64,000 nucleotides of DNA, taken from positions 49,381 through 113,380 of the forward strand of contig CANFJF010000002.1 in the NCBI GenBank assembly GCA_947447355.1, in the 5' to 3' direction. The stretch comes from Comamonadaceae bacterium. GTDB lineage: Bacteria > Pseudomonadota > Gammaproteobacteria > Burkholderiales > Burkholderiaceae_C. Under the pieces are notes generated by a model that had not been told where the DNA came from, searched no databases, and saw only the letters and a list, made by a program, of their open reading frames with translations. This document shows, in pieces, positions 62,434 to 64,000 of the stretch (positions are counted from its first letter, which is position 1; each line of letters opens with the position of its first letter). A program made the translations under genes and the position numbers.

Positions 62434-63972
62434 ATGTATTCATACGAAGACCGCATTCGGGCCGTCAAGCTGTACATCAAGCTGGGCAAACGCACTTGCC
62501 CAACCATTCGGCAGTTGGGCTATCCAACAAAGAATGCACTCAAGAGCTGGCACCGGGAATATGAGCACAGCCGTGATTTGCAGGTAGGCTATGTTCGCTC
62601 AAGGCAGAAATATTCTGATGAACAGAAGCAGGCAGCCGTAGAGCATTACCTTGATAACGACCGCTGCATTGCATCAACCATGAAGGCACTAGGGTACCCC
62701 TGTCGCGGAACACTTACCGTGTGGATTGATGAACTGCATCCGCAAGTACGTCAACGTATTGTGGGGAGGGCGCCGAACGTCCAGCACCCCCTGGAGCTCA
62801 AGAATGCGGCAGTGATTGAGCTGTGCACCAGGAAGACAAGTGCACAAGAAATTGCTCAGAAGTTGGCAGTGTGCAGGCCGACGTTGTACAACTGGAAGAA
62901 TCAACTACTTGGTCGTGAGGCTCCCGCATCTATGACACACCACAACCATCCACCTTCGGCACCTGACTTGACTGAGTTGGAACGTCAGGCCGAATCACTT
63001 CGACATGACAACCGCAAATTGAAGCTTGAAAACGACCTATTGAAGAAGGCCAATGAACTGTTAAAAAAAGGCCTGGGCGTCGATCTGCAGCTCCTGAGCA
63101 ACCGGGAGAAGACGCTGCTGATTGATGCCTTAAAGCACACCTACACGCTCGCGGAGTTGCTGGCTGAACTTGACATCGCGCGAAGTTCCTACTTCTATCA
63201 CTGTGCTCGACTACGTATGCCCGATAAGTACGCAGATGTCAGGCAAGTTCTCTCGGAGGTCTTCCACGGTAATCACCGTTGTTACGGGTACAGGCGAATG
63301 CATGCAGCGCTTGGCCGACGCCAGCTAAGCCTCTCCGAGAAAGTCGTCCAACGCTTGATGAAACAGGAATGCTTGATCGTCACAGCAAACAAAAAACGTC
63401 GTTACGGCTCTTACCTTGGTGAAATCAGCCCTGCACCGGAGAACCTGATCAACCGCGACTTCCGGGCAGACACCCCGAATGAGAAGTGGCTGACTGATAT
63501 TACGGAGTTTCATATCCCGGCTGGGAAGGTGTATCTGTCACCCATGATCGACTGCTTCGATGGTTTGGTGGTGAGCTGGACTATCGGCACACGTCCAGAC
63601 TCCGACTTGGTAAATACGATGTTGGATGCAGCCATTGAGACGGTAGTCACCAGTGCAATCAGGCCTGTCATTCACTCTGATCGTGGGGCTCACTATCGTT
63701 GGCCTGGTTGGCTCTCCCGGGTGCGCAGCGCCAAGCTGATTCGTTCGATGTCGCGTAAAGGGTGTTCACCGGATAACGCAGCCTGTGAGGGCTTCTTCGG
63801 GCGATTAAAAACAGAATTGTTCTATCCTCGTAACTGGAAGGATATTACGATCGAACAATTCATCCAGATTGTTGACACCTACATCCGCTGGTACAACGAA
63901 AAGCGCATCAAAATATCCCTTGGCTCACTCAGTCCCATCGAATACCGGGCGAGTCTCGGAATAACGGTATAA
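62434..63972 (+). CDS. IS3-family transposase, single uninterrupted frame
   Basis: The 512-residue DDE transposase has the catalytic triad D355 (WLTDITEF), D416 (HSDRGAHY) and E452 (CEGFFGRLKTE), a D-60-D-35-E spacing typical of IS3 integrase cores. Its N-terminal half has three helix-turn-helix-like units (VKLYIKLGKRTCPTIRQLGY, VEHYLDNDRCIASTMKALGY and IELCTRKTSAQEIAQKLAV) and a leucine zipper near residues 185-215. Most IS3 elements encode orfA and orfB with a -1 frameshift; here one frame covers both. The stop is 28 bases from the window end. It appears intact and could be active. Confidence 0.93.
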   Translation: MYSYEDRIRAVKLYIKLGKRTCPTIRQLGYPTKNALKSWHREYEHSRDLQVGYVRSRQKYSDEQKQAAVEHYLDNDRCIASTMKALGYPCRGTLTVWIDELHPQVRQRIVGRAPNVQHPLELKNAAVIELCTRKTSAQEIAQKLAVCRPTLYNWKNQLLGREAPASMTHHNHPPSAPDLTELERQAESLRHDNRKLKLENDLLKKANELLKKGLGVDLQLLSNREKTLLIDALKHTYTLAELLAELDIARSSYFYHCARLRMPDKYADVRQVLSEVFHGNHRCYGYRRMHAALGRRQLSLSEKVVQRLMKQECLIVTANKKRRYGSYLGEISPAPENLINRDFRADTPNEKWLTDITEFHIPAGKVYLSPMIDCFDGLVVSWTIGTRPDSDLVNTMLDAAIETVVTSAIRPVIHSDRGAHYRWPGWLSRVRSAKLIRSMSRKGCSPDNAACEGFFGRLKTELFYPRNWKDITIEQFIQIVDTYIRWYNEKRIKISLGSLSPIEYRASLGITV

Positions 63973-63975
63973 ACC

Positions 63976-64000
63976 AGTCCAAGTTTTACGCCGCATCCCC
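63976..64000 (+). repeat. Right terminal inverted repeat of the IS element
   Basis: AGTCCAAGTT followed by TTACG-type bases and CCGCATCCCC pairs with the left repeat; the terminal A is expected just beyond the window end. Confidence 0.85.

Larger units (their letters stand above)
62393..64000 (+). mobile_element. IS3-family insertion sequence, nearly complete
   Basis: The element starts with TGGGGATGCGG at 62393 and reaches the window end in CCGCATCCCC; the outermost A is probably the next base outside. The terminal repeats match at 21 of 25 bases. It contains one transposase gene. No target-site duplication can be tested because the right flank is absent. A CCCCTTGGGG dyad at the left end spans the junction. 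Confidence 0.9.

Noticed and set aside
1..64000. CRISPR array, prophage genes or rRNA operon
   Set aside because: No regularly spaced repeats, no phage structural, lysis or integrase frames, and no rRNA-like conserved blocks were seen on either strand.

Overview
The window reads as chromosome of a betaproteobacterium of the order Burkholderiales, most likely a Comamonadaceae member (Polaromonas/Rhodoferax-like). Pointers are a Bug-type tripartite-tricarboxylate binding protein, the yicC-gmk-rpoZ-spoT block, the yqgE-ruvX-pyrR-pyrB-pyrC' operon with a degenerate dihydroorotase, a Bordetella-like lipid A sugar-modification gene set and moderately high GC. This placement is by gene content only. 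There is no prophage, CRISPR array or rRNA operon. One tRNA and one insertion sequence are present. No gene-free stretch exceeds 300 bases; the largest gaps (9998-10289, 13960-14226, 22250-22479, 55957-56244) are described in their own entries or under their neighbours.

1-9997 is a catabolic region. Its first half (1-6739) is a tightly packed, GC-rich set: the tail of a branched-chain-amino-acid-type ABC ATPase, two acyl-CoA ligases, a Bug binding protein, a 3-hydroxyisobutyrate-dehydrogenase-like enzyme and an enoyl-CoA hydratase. The second half (6817-9997) looks AT-richer: a short-chain dehydrogenase, a cupin and a two-subunit Rieske ring-hydroxylating oxygenase resembling the salicylate 5-hydroxylase (NagG/NagH) type, without its own ferredoxin or reductase. 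10290-13959 holds four genes (GT2 transferase, GtrA-like, ArnT-like GT39 transferase, YdjC-type deacetylase) that together match the logic of a polyprenyl-phosphate-linked aminosugar pathway for lipid A.

14227-21972 is housekeeping: tRNA-Arg(ACG), greB, spoT, rpoZ, gmk, yicC, rph, rdgB, hemW. 22016-29254 moves from small unknown and regulatory genes to a metal-uptake group (DUF2946 protein, two TonB receptors, a PepSY membrane protein with a His-rich insert). 29293-33338 carries hemL, thiD, rubredoxin and photolyase. 33412-37919 is a six-gene translationally coupled operon of yqgE, ruvX, pyrR, pyrB, pyrC' and an acyltransferase. 37924-40702 is a divergent FbpC/FbpB-type Fe(III) transporter pair around a Fur-box-like site, with no binding-protein gene.

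40806-45698 encodes a lipoprotein binding protein, a Tat-exported amidohydrolase and an IorA/IorB-type molybdenum hydroxylase, apparently a periplasmic oxidation pathway. 45713-54635 is an MdtABC-type RND efflux operon with its own NodT outer-membrane lipoprotein, preceded by a Spy/CpxP-like gene and an outer-membrane barrel gene. 56245-61443 carries a DUF6515 protein, a DegQ-type protease, an OmpR-family regulator and a divergent hybrid histidine kinase; the theme of 45.7-61.4 kb is envelope stress and efflux. Two unknown genes (61577-62387) precede an almost complete IS3-family element (62393-64000) whose last terminal base probably lies just past the window end.

Nothing here can be declared a new biological system from sequence alone. 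The strongest candidates for a closer look are the exported binding-protein/amidohydrolase/molybdenum-hydroxylase set, the lipid A sugar locus and the orphan Rieske oxygenase cassette.
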